From NCBI GenBank assembly GCA_024207135.1, contig CP042428.1:2604001-2668000 (forward strand): 64,000 bases of DNA. Direction: 5' to 3'. Within the stretch, counting starts at the first letter, position 1. Every line of letters starts with the position of its first letter. Positions 1 to 8,623 of the stretch are shown here, in pieces. The notes beneath the pieces were generated by a model, which was not told the DNA's origin, searched no databases, and worked only from the letters and a program-made list of their open reading frames with translations. The DNA is from Arthrobacter sp. C2. GTDB taxonomy: Bacteria > Actinomycetota > Actinomycetes > Actinomycetales > Micrococcaceae. The position numbers were made by a program, and so were the translations under genes.

Positions 1-2
1 TG

Positions 3-152
3 TCGGGCAGCTACCTGATCGCCTGGATCACCACCGCGGTTCTATGCTTCCTCGCCGCGGGAAGCCTGTTCTTCATGCCGGGCTCGCGGAAGTCGGTTGA
101 GGCGGACCCGGAGATCGTCTCCGACGAACTGGATACGTCCCGAGTTGAGTGA
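3..152 (+). CDS. C-terminal end of an MFS transporter (partial, runs off the left edge)
   Basis: The last 49 codons of a protein are open from the window edge to a TGA. They contain one hydrophobic membrane span (about residues 5-26, YLIAWITTAVLCFLAAGSLF) followed by a short charged tail, the usual ending of a 12-span major facilitator. The rest of the gene lies outside the window. The transporter class is inferred from the tail alone and from the aromatic catabolic genes next to it; a substrate cannot be named. Only 53 bp separate it from the convergent gene that follows. Confidence 0.5.
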   Translation, partial: SGSYLIAWITTAVLCFLAAGSLFFMPGSRKSVEADPEIVSDELDTSRVE

Positions 153-205
153 CCACGCGTAAAAAGGGTGGCCCGTGATCGCAGGCCAGCCTTTTTATGT
201 AATCG

Positions 206-1240
206 CTAGTTCTTCAACGCCGCCCGGACCGCGGGCAGGACCTCGGTGGCCAGCAGTTCGATGGAGCGCAGCGTCTGCGCCTGCGACAGGCCGCCGAGCC
301 CGACCTGGGCCAGGAAGCGGGTGTGTCCCAGGATCTCGTGCTCCCAGAGGATCTTCTCCACGATCTCCGCCGGGCTGCCGGCGAACAGTGCACCGCTCGG
401 TGACGCCCAGGATTCGAAGGCCGCCCGGTCCAGGCGGCCGGCCCGGGGCATGTTCTGCCCGATGTAGGAGCTGTAGTGCGGGAAGAACGTGTCCTTGGCA
501 CCCTGGGAGGTTTCCTCGACGTAGAAGTGCGAGGTCACCCCGATCCGCCCGGGCTCCCGGCCCGCTGCCACGGCGGAGCGCCGGTACAGTTCGGCCAGCG
601 GAGCGAAGCGCGGAGGATCGCCAAGGATGGCCAAGTACAGCGGCAGGCCGAGTTTTCCGGCCCGCACCGCTGAAGCGGGGGTTCCGCCCACGGCGGCCCA
701 AATCGGCAGGGATTCTTGGACCGGGCGCGGGAAGACACCCGCGTCGTGCAGCGGCGCGCGGGTGCTGCCGCTCCACGTGACCGGGTTTTCGTCGCGGATC
801 TTCAGCAGCAGCTCAAGTCGGTCATCGAAGTACTCGTCGTAGCGCTGCAGGTCCTGGCCGAAGAGCGGGAAGGATTCCAGGTAGGCGCCGCGGCCCGCGG
901 TGAGCTCGGCCCGCCCGGAGCTGATCAAATCAAGCGTCGCGAAGTCCTCGAACACGCGCACCGGGTCGGCGCTGGAGAGCACCGTGACGGTGCTGGTCAG
1001 GCGAATGTTCTTGGTTTGCGCGGCTGCGGCCGCCAGCACGACCGGCGGTGAGGAGACGGCGAAGTCCTCGCGGTGGTGCTCCCCCACGCCAAAGACGTCG
1101 AGTCCTGCCTCGTCGGCCACCCGCGCCCATTCGAGGATGTCGCGCATGCGGGTTGCTGCGTCGATCGGCGTGCCGGCGGCGTCGCGGGTGAGCTCGCCGA
1201 AGGTGAAGATCCCGATCTCGAACGGGTTGGCGGCACTCAT
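206..1240 (-). CDS. LLM-class flavin-dependent oxidoreductase
   Basis: A 344-aa protein of the luciferase-like monooxygenase superfamily. The N-terminal strand FEIGIFTFGEL, the GVGEHH segment and the TSTVTVLSSADPVRVFEDFATLD block followed by GRAELTAGRG are typical of F420- or FMN-dependent TIM-barrel enzymes. Members oxidise small organic molecules using reduced flavin from a partner. The start codon overlaps the stop of the upstream hydrolase by 4 bp (ATGA), so the two are translationally coupled. The substrate is unknown. Its place beside the FAH and acetoacetyl-CoA synthetase operon suggests a role in the same catabolic route, which is inference. Confidence 0.85.
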   Translation of the reverse strand: MSAANPFEIGIFTFGELTRDAAGTPIDAATRMRDILEWARVADEAGLDVFGVGEHHREDFAVSSPPVVLAAAAAQTKNIRLTSTVTVLSSADPVRVFEDFATLDLISSGRAELTAGRGAYLESFPLFGQDLQRYDEYFDDRLELLLKIRDENPVTWSGSTRAPLHDAGVFPRPVQESLPIWAAVGGTPASAVRAGKLGLPLYLAILGDPPRFAPLAELYRRSAVAAGREPGRIGVTSHFYVEETSQGAKDTFFPHYSSYIGQNMPRAGRLDRAAFESWASPSGALFAGSPAEIVEKILWEHEILGHTRFLAQVGLGGLSQAQTLRSIELLATEVLPAVRAALKN

Positions 1241-1887
1241 GCGCCGGAGACCACCTCGGCGCCGAGGTGGGCGGTGATGAAGTCGCGGACGTCGTCGAGC
1301 TCGGCGGCGTTGATGCCGTGGGCCAGTCCCGGGTAGACCTTCTCGATGAGCGAGGAATGGGCCGGCAGGAATTCGGTGGTGCGGGCGATCGCGACCGGGG
1401 CAATGACCCGGTCCTCGGCGCCGCGGCCCCAGAAGACCGCCGGAAGGTTTTCGCGCAGCGACTCGTCGCCGGGCTGGGTGGCACCGAGGACGAATCCACC
1501 CAGGATCACCGGGGCGATCACGCGCTCGGGGCGGGTGCGCAGCAGCTGGCTGGCCATCAGGCCGCCTTGGGAGAACCCGACGGGAATGATGCGGGTGGCC
1601 GGGTCGACGTTTTGTTCAATCCAGGCCCAGATGGCGGCGGTTGCCGCCTCAACCGGTGCCGCATCCGGGACGCCGGGGGTGGTGATCTCGAACCAGGCGG
1701 CCCCGCCGTTGCCCAGTTCGAGCGGTGCGCGCAGCGATGCCCACGGCAGGTCCAGGCCGAGGGCCGGGGCCAGAGAGCTGAGGTCTTGTTCGTTGGAGCC
1801 GAAACCGTGCAGGAAGAGCACGACCGCGTCACGCACCTCGGTGGTGGTCCAGCCGGTCGAGCGTACGTCGCGCAGTGTGGTGGTCAT
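1237..1887 (-). CDS. Alpha/beta hydrolase of the phospholipase/carboxylesterase (COG0400) family
   Basis: A serine hydrolase of about 216 aa. The nucleophile elbow GFSQGG, an HGFGSNEQD oxyanion segment and a C-terminal GLAHGI carrying the catalytic His are visible. An upstream in-frame ATG exists, but the ATG at 1887 has AAGGAG 8-9 nt before it, so the shorter form is chosen. It is the first gene of a two-gene unit with the LLM oxidoreductase. Related small esterases (for example MhqD of Bacillus) are co-regulated with quinone-handling enzymes; a similar role here is inference. Confidence 0.85.
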   Translation of the reverse strand: MTTTLRDVRSTGWTTTEVRDAVVLFLHGFGSNEQDLSSLAPALGLDLPWASLRAPLELGNGGAAWFEITTPGVPDAAPVEAATAAIWAWIEQNVDPATRIIPVGFSQGGLMASQLLRTRPERVIAPVILGGFVLGATQPGDESLRENLPAVFWGRGAEDRVIAPVAIARTTEFLPAHSSLIEKVYPGLAHGINAAELDDVRDFITAHLGAEVVSGA

Positions 1888-1943
1888 GGGTGGATCGGCT
1901 CCTTGGACAGGGGTGGGCGGGAGAGGGTGGTGCTCTGCCTTCA

Positions 1944-1976
1944 ACGATACACGAATTACTTTAATCTTCAAGCAAT
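1944..1976. promoter_or_regulatory. Putative operators before the hydrolase-LLM unit
   Basis: The intergenic stretch (1888-2095) is AT-rich compared with its surroundings. It holds ACGATAC at 1944-1950, a degenerate copy of the element found at the other Region A promoters. Overlapping its right end is a 22-bp imperfect palindrome at 1955-1976 (ATTACTTT ... AAGCAAT, 16 of 22 positions symmetric), resembling MarR-type sites. Both are proposals from pattern only. Confidence 0.35.
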
Positions 1977-2095
1977 TAATGCGGGTTGACGGTCAGATTA
2001 ATTTCACCCGGCAGTCGTGCCGCTGCTGCCATTGGTCCCCGCAACCCCCCCGCCATCAAACGCGGGAGCGGTTGAAACAGTAGCCCCCCCCACGT

Positions 2096-2139
2096 CACCA
2101 GGGACCGGTGAACCGACAACGGTTCACCGGTCCCTGGTG
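2096..2139 (-). terminator. Strong hairpin after the acetoacetyl-CoA synthetase gene
   Basis: A perfect 19-bp stem (arms 2096-2114 and 2121-2139) with a 6-nt loop lies 31 bp beyond the stop of the gene ending at 2170. No T-run is obvious, but stems of this strength without a T-run are common terminators in high-GC actinomycetes. Confidence 0.75.
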
Positions 2140-2169
2140 CGCGGCTCACCAACTTTGCCGCGGGCCCGC

Positions 2170-4140
2170 TTACGGCGAGACCGCCTGCCGGTCGCTGGCG
2201 AAGCGGGCATACTCCTTCAGCAACTCCGGATCATCCACCGAGCCGAGGTCCGCGACGGTGTCCATCGCGGCCCCCTGCAGCAGCCGCTTGACCGGGACCT
2301 CCAGCTTCTTGCCGGTGCGGGTGTGCGGGATGCCGCGCATGAAGACCATCTCGTCAGGAAGGTATCGGACGGAGAGATGTTCGCGGATGGCCCGGGTGAT
2401 CGCCGTGCGGCCCGATTCCTCCCCGACACCCTCGGCCAGCTGGACGAACAGCGGCATGTAGTATTCGGTGCCCAGTTCCGCGCCGACCACCAGGGCCTCG
2501 GCGACCTCCGGCAGCGCCTCGACAACGGCGTAGATGTCGGCCGACCCGAGCCGCAGTCCGTTGCGGTTCAACGTTGAGTCGGAGCGTCCGTGGATCAGGA
2601 TCCCGCTGCTCGTGAACTCGATGAAGTCCCCGTGCCGCCACACCCCCGGATACGTCGCGAAATAGCTCTCGTGATAGCGGCTGCCGTCATCTCCCCAGAA
2701 GCTCAGCGGCATCGAGGGCATGGAGGCCGTCACCACGAGTTCGCCCTTGCCGCGGGTCGGGTTACCCTCCTCGTCCCACGATTCCACCCGCACACCAAGG
2801 GCCGGGGCCTGGATGTAGCCGACGCGCACCGGCAGCGTCGGGGATCCACCCACGAAGATGGAGGCGATGTCCGTGCCCCCGCTCATGGAAGCCAGCCAGA
2901 TGTCGCCCACGTTGCCGTAGACCCAGCGATAGCCGTCGGCCGAGAGCGGGGAGCCGGTGACCTGGAGTGACTTCAGCGCACCCAGGTCGTGGTCGCGCAT
3001 CGGCACCAGCGCGGCCTTGGCGCAGGAGTGGACGAATCCCGCGCCCACGCCAAGCACCGCCACGGACTCGGCGGCGGCGATCTGCCACACCCGGTCCAGC
3101 GACGGGAAGGTGGGATTCCCGTCGACCAGCACCGCCGTCGCTCCCACGCCCAGTGCCGAGACAATCGCGTTCCACAGCACCCAGCTGGTGGAGGCGACGT
3201 TGAGGTAGCGCTCCCCGGGACGCAGGTCGGAGTGGATCAGCAGCATCTTCATTTCCTCGAGCAGCGCACCGCCGTGTCCGTGCACGATGCCCTTGGGGAT
3301 CCCCGTGGTTCCCGAGGAGAACAGTACCCACAGCGGATGGCTGAACTCGACGTCCGCGAAGGCCAGCTCGGCCGGCTCAGCCACGGCCCGCTCCCAGTCC
3401 ACGGCCGGAGCCGCGGTGGCAATGCCCGGGGTCGAGGTGTGTCGCCGGACCCAGATGACGTGCTCGACGGTGGGAAGCTGGGCGAAAATCTCCTCCAGTT
3501 CCGCGCGGCGGTCCCTGTCCTTGCCCCCGAGCATGTAGCCCGGCGCGGCGATGACGACCTTGGGGTCGAGCTGGGCGAAGCGCGAGATGATCGCCCCCGG
3601 GCCGAACTCCGGGGCGCAGACCGACCAGATCGCACCGATCGAGGCGGCGGCCAGCAACCCGGTGACCGCCTCGGCCACGTTGGGCAGGATGGCCGCAACG
3701 CGGTCCCCCGCCACCACGCCGCGGGCCCGAAGGTGGGCCGCGAGCGCAGCCACCTCCTGGCGCAGCTCCTCGAAGGAGACCTCCTCGCGCTTCCCGTCCT
3801 CACTGATGCCGATGAGCGCGGTCCCCTCGTGGCCCTGCAACAGGTGCCGGGCGAAGTTCAGCGTGCGCCCCGGGAACCAGCGCGTGTGCGGCATCGGATC
3901 CGCGCTGCACACCGGGCCGGCGGTCCCGCCGAATTCGACTCCGGCAAAACCGGCGAAGTGTTCCCAGAACCGCTCGGGCTCATCCACGCTCCACTGCCAC
4001 AGCTCGTCGTAGCCGGTGCCGACGTCGATGCCCCGCTCCCCAAGGAAATCGGCGAAGCGGCCCACGCCGGTGCCGGCAAGCTCCTGCGGTTCGGGCCGCC
4101 AGATGACCTCGCCGTCGGCGGCGAGCGCGTCGGTGATCAT
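2170..4140 (-). CDS. Acetoacetate--CoA ligase (acetoacetyl-CoA synthetase)
   Basis: A 656-aa ANL-superfamily adenylate-forming ligase. It has the N-terminal ACAS-type segment with RWFPGRTLNFA near residue 88, the P-loop LFSSGTTGIPKG at about 273-284, SMSGGTDIA, and the late GRSDSTLNRNGLRLGSADIY and GKKLEVPVKRLL motifs. Length and the FVGGSPTLPVRVGYIQAPALG region fit acetoacetyl-CoA synthetases rather than acetate ligases. It activates acetoacetate with ATP and CoA in the cytosol. Upstream in the same operon is a fumarylacetoacetase-like hydrolase, whose family can release acetoacetate, and a thiolase lies at 25.5 kb, so the three may form the lower end of a pathway. A second ligase of this type is at 44.6 kb. 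Confidence 0.88.
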   Translation of the reverse strand: MITDALAADGEVIWRPEPQELAGTGVGRFADFLGERGIDVGTGYDELWQWSVDEPERFWEHFAGFAGVEFGGTAGPVCSADPMPHTRWFPGRTLNFARHLLQGHEGTALIGISEDGKREEVSFEELRQEVAALAAHLRARGVVAGDRVAAILPNVAEAVTGLLAAASIGAIWSVCAPEFGPGAIISRFAQLDPKVVIAAPGYMLGGKDRDRRAELEEIFAQLPTVEHVIWVRRHTSTPGIATAAPAVDWERAVAEPAELAFADVEFSHPLWVLFSSGTTGIPKGIVHGHGGALLEEMKMLLIHSDLRPGERYLNVASTSWVLWNAIVSALGVGATAVLVDGNPTFPSLDRVWQIAAAESVAVLGVGAGFVHSCAKAALVPMRDHDLGALKSLQVTGSPLSADGYRWVYGNVGDIWLASMSGGTDIASIFVGGSPTLPVRVGYIQAPALGVRVESWDEEGNPTRGKGELVVTASMPSMPLSFWGDDGSRYHESYFATYPGVWRHGDFIEFTSSGILIHGRSDSTLNRNGLRLGSADIYAVVEALPEVAEALVVGAELGTEYYMPLFVQLAEGVGEESGRTAITRAIREHLSVRYLPDEMVFMRGIPHTRTGKKLEVPVKRLLQGAAMDTVADLGSVDDPELLKEYARFASDRQAVSP

Positions 4141-4745
4141 GCGCTCTCCAGGGGGCGGGAGGCCTCCCGGCGCCGCTGCGCGATCTGGGCCGCGCTGAGC
4201 GGTTCGGTGCCGATCAACACGAACAGGACCCGGGCGGTGGTGTCGGTGCGGTTGGACCAGGCGTGGCTGGTGGCCCGCTGCACCGCCACGTCGCCGGCGC
4301 GCATGGTCGCCTCGCCCTCGTCAACCAGCAGCGTGATCTCGCCCTCGAGCACCACGGCGTAGTCCAGCGAGTCGGTGCGGTGGAACCAGAAGTGCTTGGA
4401 GCCGCTGTGCTCGGCGCCCGCCTCGGCAGCCTCGTGGCCGTCGAGCTCGTTGAAGATCACCGAGCCGGCCTCGTCCGGGTACACGGAATCCGGCGGGAAA
4501 TCGGCGATGCGCATGATGGTCTGGCCGGGGGCGGGGAAGCTGGGAATCTGTGCCTCGGCGGAAGCCGGGTCCACGTCGGTGACATGGTCGATCCCCCCGG
4601 CCTCGGTCAGCCAGGGCACGGTGGCCCCGAAACCCGGGATCATGTCCGAGGACCAGTGGTTGGGGGCCGCGCCGTCCGAGAGGATGATGGCGCGTCCCGC
4701 ATCGTCGTGACCGGTGACGATGCGGCGGACCGGGGGCCGGGTCAT
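4137..4745 (-). CDS. Cupin-domain protein
   Basis: About 202 aa. The cupin barrel is in the C-terminal half: KHFWFHRTDSLDYAVVLEGE gives the His-rich first motif and GDVAVQRATSHAW the second, suggesting a mononuclear metal site. The start at 4745 shares one base with the stop of the upstream FAH gene (TAATG), and the 3' end overlaps the ligase start by 4 bp, so it is the middle gene of a tight three-gene operon. Whether it is a dioxygenase, an isomerase or a sensor cannot be decided from sequence. The length is short for a gentisate or homogentisate dioxygenase. Confidence 0.8.
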   Translation of the reverse strand: MTRPPVRRIVTGHDDAGRAIILSDGAAPNHWSSDMIPGFGATVPWLTEAGGIDHVTDVDPASAEAQIPSFPAPGQTIMRIADFPPDSVYPDEAGSVIFNELDGHEAAEAGAEHSGSKHFWFHRTDSLDYAVVLEGEITLLVDEGEATMRAGDVAVQRATSHAWSNRTDTTARVLFVLIGTEPLSAAQIAQRRREASRPLESA

Positions 4746-5761
4746 TACGCCACCCATTCTTCGTGCGGGTACGTGCGGGGCTCGGGCCACCAAGGCGCTT
4801 TCTGGCGCTCGGCGGAGATCGGGGTGCGCAGCGTGCCAACGCCCTCGAGTTCCAGCTCAATGACGTCGCCGGGCTTGAGGAACTTGCCGATTTCAACGCC
4901 GGCGCCGAAGCCCATGGTGCCCGAGCCGATGAGGTCGCCCGGCTGCAGGCGGTCGGAGATCGAGACGTAGGCCAGCAGCTCGGCGGGGGTGTAGACGAAA
5001 TCCTCGACCTTGGTTTCCGAGAGCACCTCGCCGTTGACGCGAACCTGGCCGCGCAGGCCCTCGACGGAGTCGATTTCGTCCATCGTGGTGACCCAGGGGC
5101 CGATGCCGTAGCCGAAGTCCTTGCACTTCTGCGGGCCCATGCCGATGGCCATTTCGGCGCCCTGGATGTCGCGGGCGCTGAAGTCGTTGAAGACGGTGAT
5201 GCCGAAGAGGTGGTCAAGCGACGTTTCAGGGGTCAGGTTGCTGCCGGATTTGCCCACCACGTAGCCGACCTCGAGTTCCCAGTCGAGGGCCTCGGTGAAG
5301 TCGGGGTAGGGCAGTTCCTGGTTGTGCCCGTAGGACATGGCGGTGGTGCCCTTGAAGTAGCCCGGGCGCTCGTAGATGGAGCGTGCCGGCTGGGCCTTGG
5401 CGACGATGCGGTGGAAGTTCTGGATGTGCTGCTCGAAGGTCAGCCCGTCGCGGATCACCGGGGAGTCGACCGCCGCGCGCCAGGAAACCTCGTCGATTCC
5501 GTAGGAGGCGTCATCGGCTGCGGCCAGTGCGTCGTGGGCGGCATCCAGGAAGATGGAGCCCCCGCCGATTCCGGCTGCCAGGCTTCCGGGAAGCACAGCC
5601 AAGGCCACGGCACGGGCGCGGTCCGGTTCGGCGGCCTTGCGCTGCAGCGTCAGCGCGTAGGCGCGGGCGAGGTCGATGACCCGGCCCTGCTCGGGCTGGG
5701 CCGCCACCAGGCGGATCTGTTCGCCGTCGGGCGTGGGGACTGCAATTCTACCGAGTTTCAT
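4745..5761 (-). CDS. Fumarylacetoacetate hydrolase (FAH) family protein
   Basis: A 338-aa FAH-fold enzyme. Metal ligands are visible in DWELEVGYVVG (E162 and E164) and FNDFSARDIQ (D193), with GSGTMGFG and KPGDVIELELEGVGTL near the end. The N-terminal region matches two-domain fumarylacetoacetases more than single-domain hydratases. It hydrolyses C-C bonds in acyl-pyruvates or acylacetoacetates. AAGGAA precedes the ATG by about 8 nt. It leads the FAH-cupin-ligase operon and carries an ACGATACG operator just upstream of the start (5788-5804). Confidence 0.87.
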   Translation of the reverse strand: MKLGRIAVPTPDGEQIRLVAAQPEQGRVIDLARAYALTLQRKAAEPDRARAVALAVLPGSLAAGIGGGSIFLDAAHDALAAADDASYGIDEVSWRAAVDSPVIRDGLTFEQHIQNFHRIVAKAQPARSIYERPGYFKGTTAMSYGHNQELPYPDFTEALDWELEVGYVVGKSGSNLTPETSLDHLFGITVFNDFSARDIQGAEMAIGMGPQKCKDFGYGIGPWVTTMDEIDSVEGLRGQVRVNGEVLSETKVEDFVYTPAELLAYVSISDRLQPGDLIGSGTMGFGAGVEIGKFLKPGDVIELELEGVGTLRTPISAERQKAPWWPEPRTYPHEEWVA

Positions 5762-5783
5762 GGGGGTTCCTTCAAGTCAAATT

Positions 5784-5807
5784 CATACGATACGTACAGT
5801 ATCGCAT
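5784..5807. promoter_or_regulatory. Palindromic operator, ACGATACG family, before the FAH operon
   Basis: CGATAC (5788-5793), a 5-nt spacer and GTATCG (5799-5804) form an exact inverted repeat 27-43 bp upstream of the FAH start codon. The same core occurs at eight or more other promoters between 2 and 28 kb. The remaining bases up to the LysR stop (5976) show nothing else convincing. Confidence 0.6.
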
Positions 5808-5975
5808 TGATGTGACGGAGATGGCAAGGGCCATAGGTAGTGCCATAACAAGGCAGGGGCGTCCGGCGTGCCGGCGAAGCCACTTGATGCAGGCGGCGGG
5901 TCCAGTGCGGTGTTCGGCCTTGGCCCCACGCCGGCGCGCCTCATGGGAGGAGTCGGCGGAGCGCGGCCCCCGATC

Positions 5976-6890
5976 TTAGTGAGGTTCGGCGGCTTCCAGG
6001 ACCTGGACGGCATAGTCCAGGACCGCCTGGGCCCGCTTGCTGGGCCTGGCGCCGGTGGGCCAGATGGCCACCACCGAGGTGACGCCGCTGCGCGGGCGCA
6101 GCGGCCGCGTGACGAGTGGGCGCCCCTCGCTGGAGACAGGGATCTGGTGGGGACGCGACATCAGCAGGCTGTAGCCCAGCCCGCGCCCCACCAGTGCCCT
6201 GACCAGGTCGATCTGCGGGACCACGGCGCCGATGCGCGGATTGAGCTCGCGCTGGGAAAACATCAGCTGGGTGTAGCCGGTGCTCGGAGCGGTGTCGAGC
6301 ATGATCAGGGGCAGCCGGGCGAGGTCGGCCAGGTCGACGTCGACCTGCCGGGCCAGCGGGTTGCTGTCGGCAAGAACCGCCATCACCTCAGTTTCATAGA
6401 CGACGCTGCGCTGCAGTCCGGGGGGCAGACCGATGTCATAGACGATCGCCAGGTCGAGCGAGCCTTCGTCCAATGCGGCCAGCAGTTCGGTGTGGTCTCC
6501 CACCACAATGCCGATCTCGACCTCGGGATGCAGGCGCCCCATGCCCTCGAGGACCTCCGGCAGGACGTTGCTGGCCAGGCCGGTGTAGCACCCCAGGGCC
6601 ACCGGGCCGCGCAGTTCCCCGCGGACTTCCGCCAGCTCCCCGACGAGGGTGTCGGTGGAGCGCAGGATTTCCCGGGCCCGGGCCGCGAAGTGCCGACCGG
6701 TCGGGGTCAGGTTCATTCCCCGGGCCTTGCGGCGCACGCACAGCTGCTCGCCGACCGCCGCTTCGAGCTCGGTCAAGGCATGGGACAGTGCCGATTCGGA
6801 AACGTGCAGTGCCTTGGCAGCCGAACCGAGCGTCGGGTGGTCGGGCAAGACTGAGAAAAGTTCGAGTTGCCGCAAGGTGAACCGGGCCAC
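5976..6890 (-). CDS. LysR-family transcriptional regulator
   Basis: 304 aa. The N-terminal winged helix-turn-helix (about residues 3-60: FTLRQLELFSVL, SAAKALHVSESALSHAL, LTPTGRHF) is followed by the periplasmic-binding-like effector domain (from about residue 90). It is transcribed away from the P450 gene at 6990 across a 99-bp gap, the classic arrangement of a LysR activator and its target. An aromatic substrate or intermediate of the P450 is the likely coinducer, by inference. Confidence 0.9.
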   Translation of the reverse strand: MARFTLRQLELFSVLPDHPTLGSAAKALHVSESALSHALTELEAAVGEQLCVRRKARGMNLTPTGRHFAARAREILRSTDTLVGELAEVRGELRGPVALGCYTGLASNVLPEVLEGMGRLHPEVEIGIVVGDHTELLAALDEGSLDLAIVYDIGLPPGLQRSVVYETEVMAVLADSNPLARQVDVDLADLARLPLIMLDTAPSTGYTQLMFSQRELNPRIGAVVPQIDLVRALVGRGLGYSLLMSRPHQIPVSSEGRPLVTRPLRPRSGVTSVVAIWPTGARPSKRAQAVLDYAVQVLEAAEPH

Positions 6891-6897
6891 GTTAATT

Positions 6898-6985
6898 CCT
6901 AAACAATCGAAGAAGTATCGCTAATATTCGCAGTTTACTGCAAGAACTTTTGCCGTGAGACTGGGGCAACGACCATTGAGGAGGA
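6898..6985. promoter_or_regulatory. Divergent LysR/P450 control region
   Basis: The gap between the LysR and P450 starts is AT-rich. It holds GCAGT-tt-ACTGC (6930-6941) next to AATATT, a possible LysR-type box. No ACGATACG element occurs here, which sets this block apart from the rest of Region A. GAGGAG at about 6978 is the P450 ribosome site. Confidence 0.5.
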
Positions 6986-6989
6986 CCCG

Positions 6990-8270
6990 ATGTCCAGTAG
7001 CACTGCCAAATGCCCATACAGCGGCACCCAGGCGGCCGGCACCGCCGCCGCCGTCCCCGTCCCGCAGCCGCTGCGCTCCCCGGGCGGGGTGTCCGAGGCA
7101 CCGGTTGCCCACTGGCTGGATGTCGAAGGTCTCGCCGCGGATCCCTACGCCGCCTATGCCCGGCTTCGCGCGGAATCCCCGGTGGCGTGGGTCCCGAAGC
7201 TGAACAAATTCCTGGTGACCAGCTATGGCGGATGCCACGGAATTGAGCAGGACCAGGAAACCTTCAGCGCCAACGTCTCCGGTTCCACGATGAACCGCGC
7301 GATCGGTGCCCAGCCAATGCTGCGCAAGGACGACCCCGAACACGCCATCGACCGCGCGCCGATCAATCCGGTGCTCCGCCCCAAATCGATCAAGGAGGCC
7401 TGGGCGCCGGTCTTTGCGCGCAACGCCGAGACATACCTGGACGCGCTCGAAGACAAGGGACCCGGGCACGCGGACCTGAACACCGACTATGCCGCCCCGC
7501 TGGCCTCGAAGAACCTCATCGACCTGCTCGGATTGCTCGACGCCGACGTAGACCAGGTCCGCCGCTGGTCCCACGACTTCATTGCCGGCATGGGCAATGT
7601 CCTGGACGACCCCGGCATCTGGGCGCGCTGCGACGCCTCCACGGCCGATGCCGACGCCCTTTTGGCCGAACTCATTCCGTTCTATCGCAAGAACCCCGAT
7701 GCCTCCCTGGTTTCCGCCCTGGCCAACAGCGGGCTGCCCGTGGAGGACGTCGCAGCCAACACCAAGCTTGCGATCTCCGGCGGCCTGAATGAACCCCAGC
7801 ACATGGTCACCAACATGGTGTGGGCGCTGAGCCGCCATCCGGCCCAGCGCGAGGCGGTGCTGGCCGACCCCGCGCTGTGGGCGGCGGCATTCGACGAGAC
7901 GGTGCGCTGGCAATCCCCCATCGGGATGTACCCGCGCCAGGCCACGCGCGACACCGTGCTGGAGGGCGTCGCCATCCCCGCAGGCGCCGGCATCGGCGTC
8001 GTGGTCGCCTCGGCCAACCGGGACCAATCCTGGTTCGGGCCGGGCGCGGAGGACTTCGACATCCACCGGCCCAAGCGCCCCCACCTGGCCTTCGGCGCTG
8101 GGGTCCATCTCTGTGCCGGACACTGGGCCGCCAAGAGCGCCATCGGCCAAATCGCCGTGCCCAAGGCCTACGAGCGCTTCGGTTCGCTGCGCGTGGATGA
8201 ACAGCGTGCCGAAAGCTGGGGCGGATGGGTATTCCGCGGCCTGTCATCCCTGCCCGTCACCTGGAACTAA
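6990..8270 (+). CDS. Cytochrome P450 with an atypical I-helix
   Basis: 426 aa. The haem loop HLAFGAGVHLCAG gives Cys375 as thiolate ligand, and ETVR (303-306) is the ExxR pair. The I-helix reads GGLNEPQ (264-270), so the usual acid-Thr pair for oxygen activation is replaced by N-E-P. From memory, P450s that O-demethylate small aromatics (the GcoA group) and the EthB group share this feature; this cannot be checked here. It is followed 26 bp later by a ferredoxin and then its reductase, making a complete class I electron chain. A small aromatic or ether substrate is likely. Confidence 0.88.
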   Translation: MSSSTAKCPYSGTQAAGTAAAVPVPQPLRSPGGVSEAPVAHWLDVEGLAADPYAAYARLRAESPVAWVPKLNKFLVTSYGGCHGIEQDQETFSANVSGSTMNRAIGAQPMLRKDDPEHAIDRAPINPVLRPKSIKEAWAPVFARNAETYLDALEDKGPGHADLNTDYAAPLASKNLIDLLGLLDADVDQVRRWSHDFIAGMGNVLDDPGIWARCDASTADADALLAELIPFYRKNPDASLVSALANSGLPVEDVAANTKLAISGGLNEPQHMVTNMVWALSRHPAQREAVLADPALWAAAFDETVRWQSPIGMYPRQATRDTVLEGVAIPAGAGIGVVVASANRDQSWFGPGAEDFDIHRPKRPHLAFGAGVHLCAGHWAAKSAIGQIAVPKAYERFGSLRVDEQRAESWGGWVFRGLSSLPVTWN

Positions 8271-8296
8271 AAAATCACACCGAACGAGGAGCCACC

Positions 8297-8620
8297 ATGC
8301 CGACCATCACCTTCACCCAGCCCGACGGGTCCGAGCAAGTCCTCCAGGTTGCCGACGGCACCACGCTGATGCGCGCCGCGGTCTCCAACGGGGTCGACGG
8401 AATCGTCGGCGAATGCGGCGGGCAGGCCATGTGCGCCACCTGCCACGTCTACGTCCGCCCGGAATATGCCCGGTCCCTGCCCGAAATCACCGAAGACGAA
8501 GACGAAATGCTTGACTGCACCACGGCCGCGCGCACCGACGCCTCGCGCCTGGGCTGCCAGGTTGCCGTCGGCCCGACGTTGGGCGCCATCGTCGTCGACG
8601 TGCCCGCGGACCAGGTCTAG
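8297..8620 (+). CDS. [2Fe-2S] ferredoxin, partner of the P450
   Basis: 107 aa. The cluster ligands are C40, C46, C49 (CGGQAMCATC) and C87 (RLGCQV), the adrenodoxin/putidaredoxin spacing. An upstream in-frame ATG lies inside the P450 gene; the start at 8297 is preferred because GAGGAG stands 7 nt before it. It passes electrons from the reductase encoded 3 bp downstream to the P450. Confidence 0.93.
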   Translation: MPTITFTQPDGSEQVLQVADGTTLMRAAVSNGVDGIVGECGGQAMCATCHVYVRPEYARSLPEITEDEDEMLDCTTAARTDASRLGCQVAVGPTLGAIVVDVPADQV

Positions 8621-8623
8621 GAC

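Noticed and set aside
2989-4362. Long plus-strand open frame (457 codons) opposite the acetoacetyl-CoA synthetase
   Set aside because: High GC gives long antisense frames. The composition is low-complexity Gly/Arg/His/Asp and the minus-strand gene has all family motifs.
5867-5945. GGCGTGCCGGCG and CGCCGGCGCGCC as a terminator of the LysR gene
   Set aside because: The arms are imperfect and more than 50 bases apart, no better than chance in this base composition.
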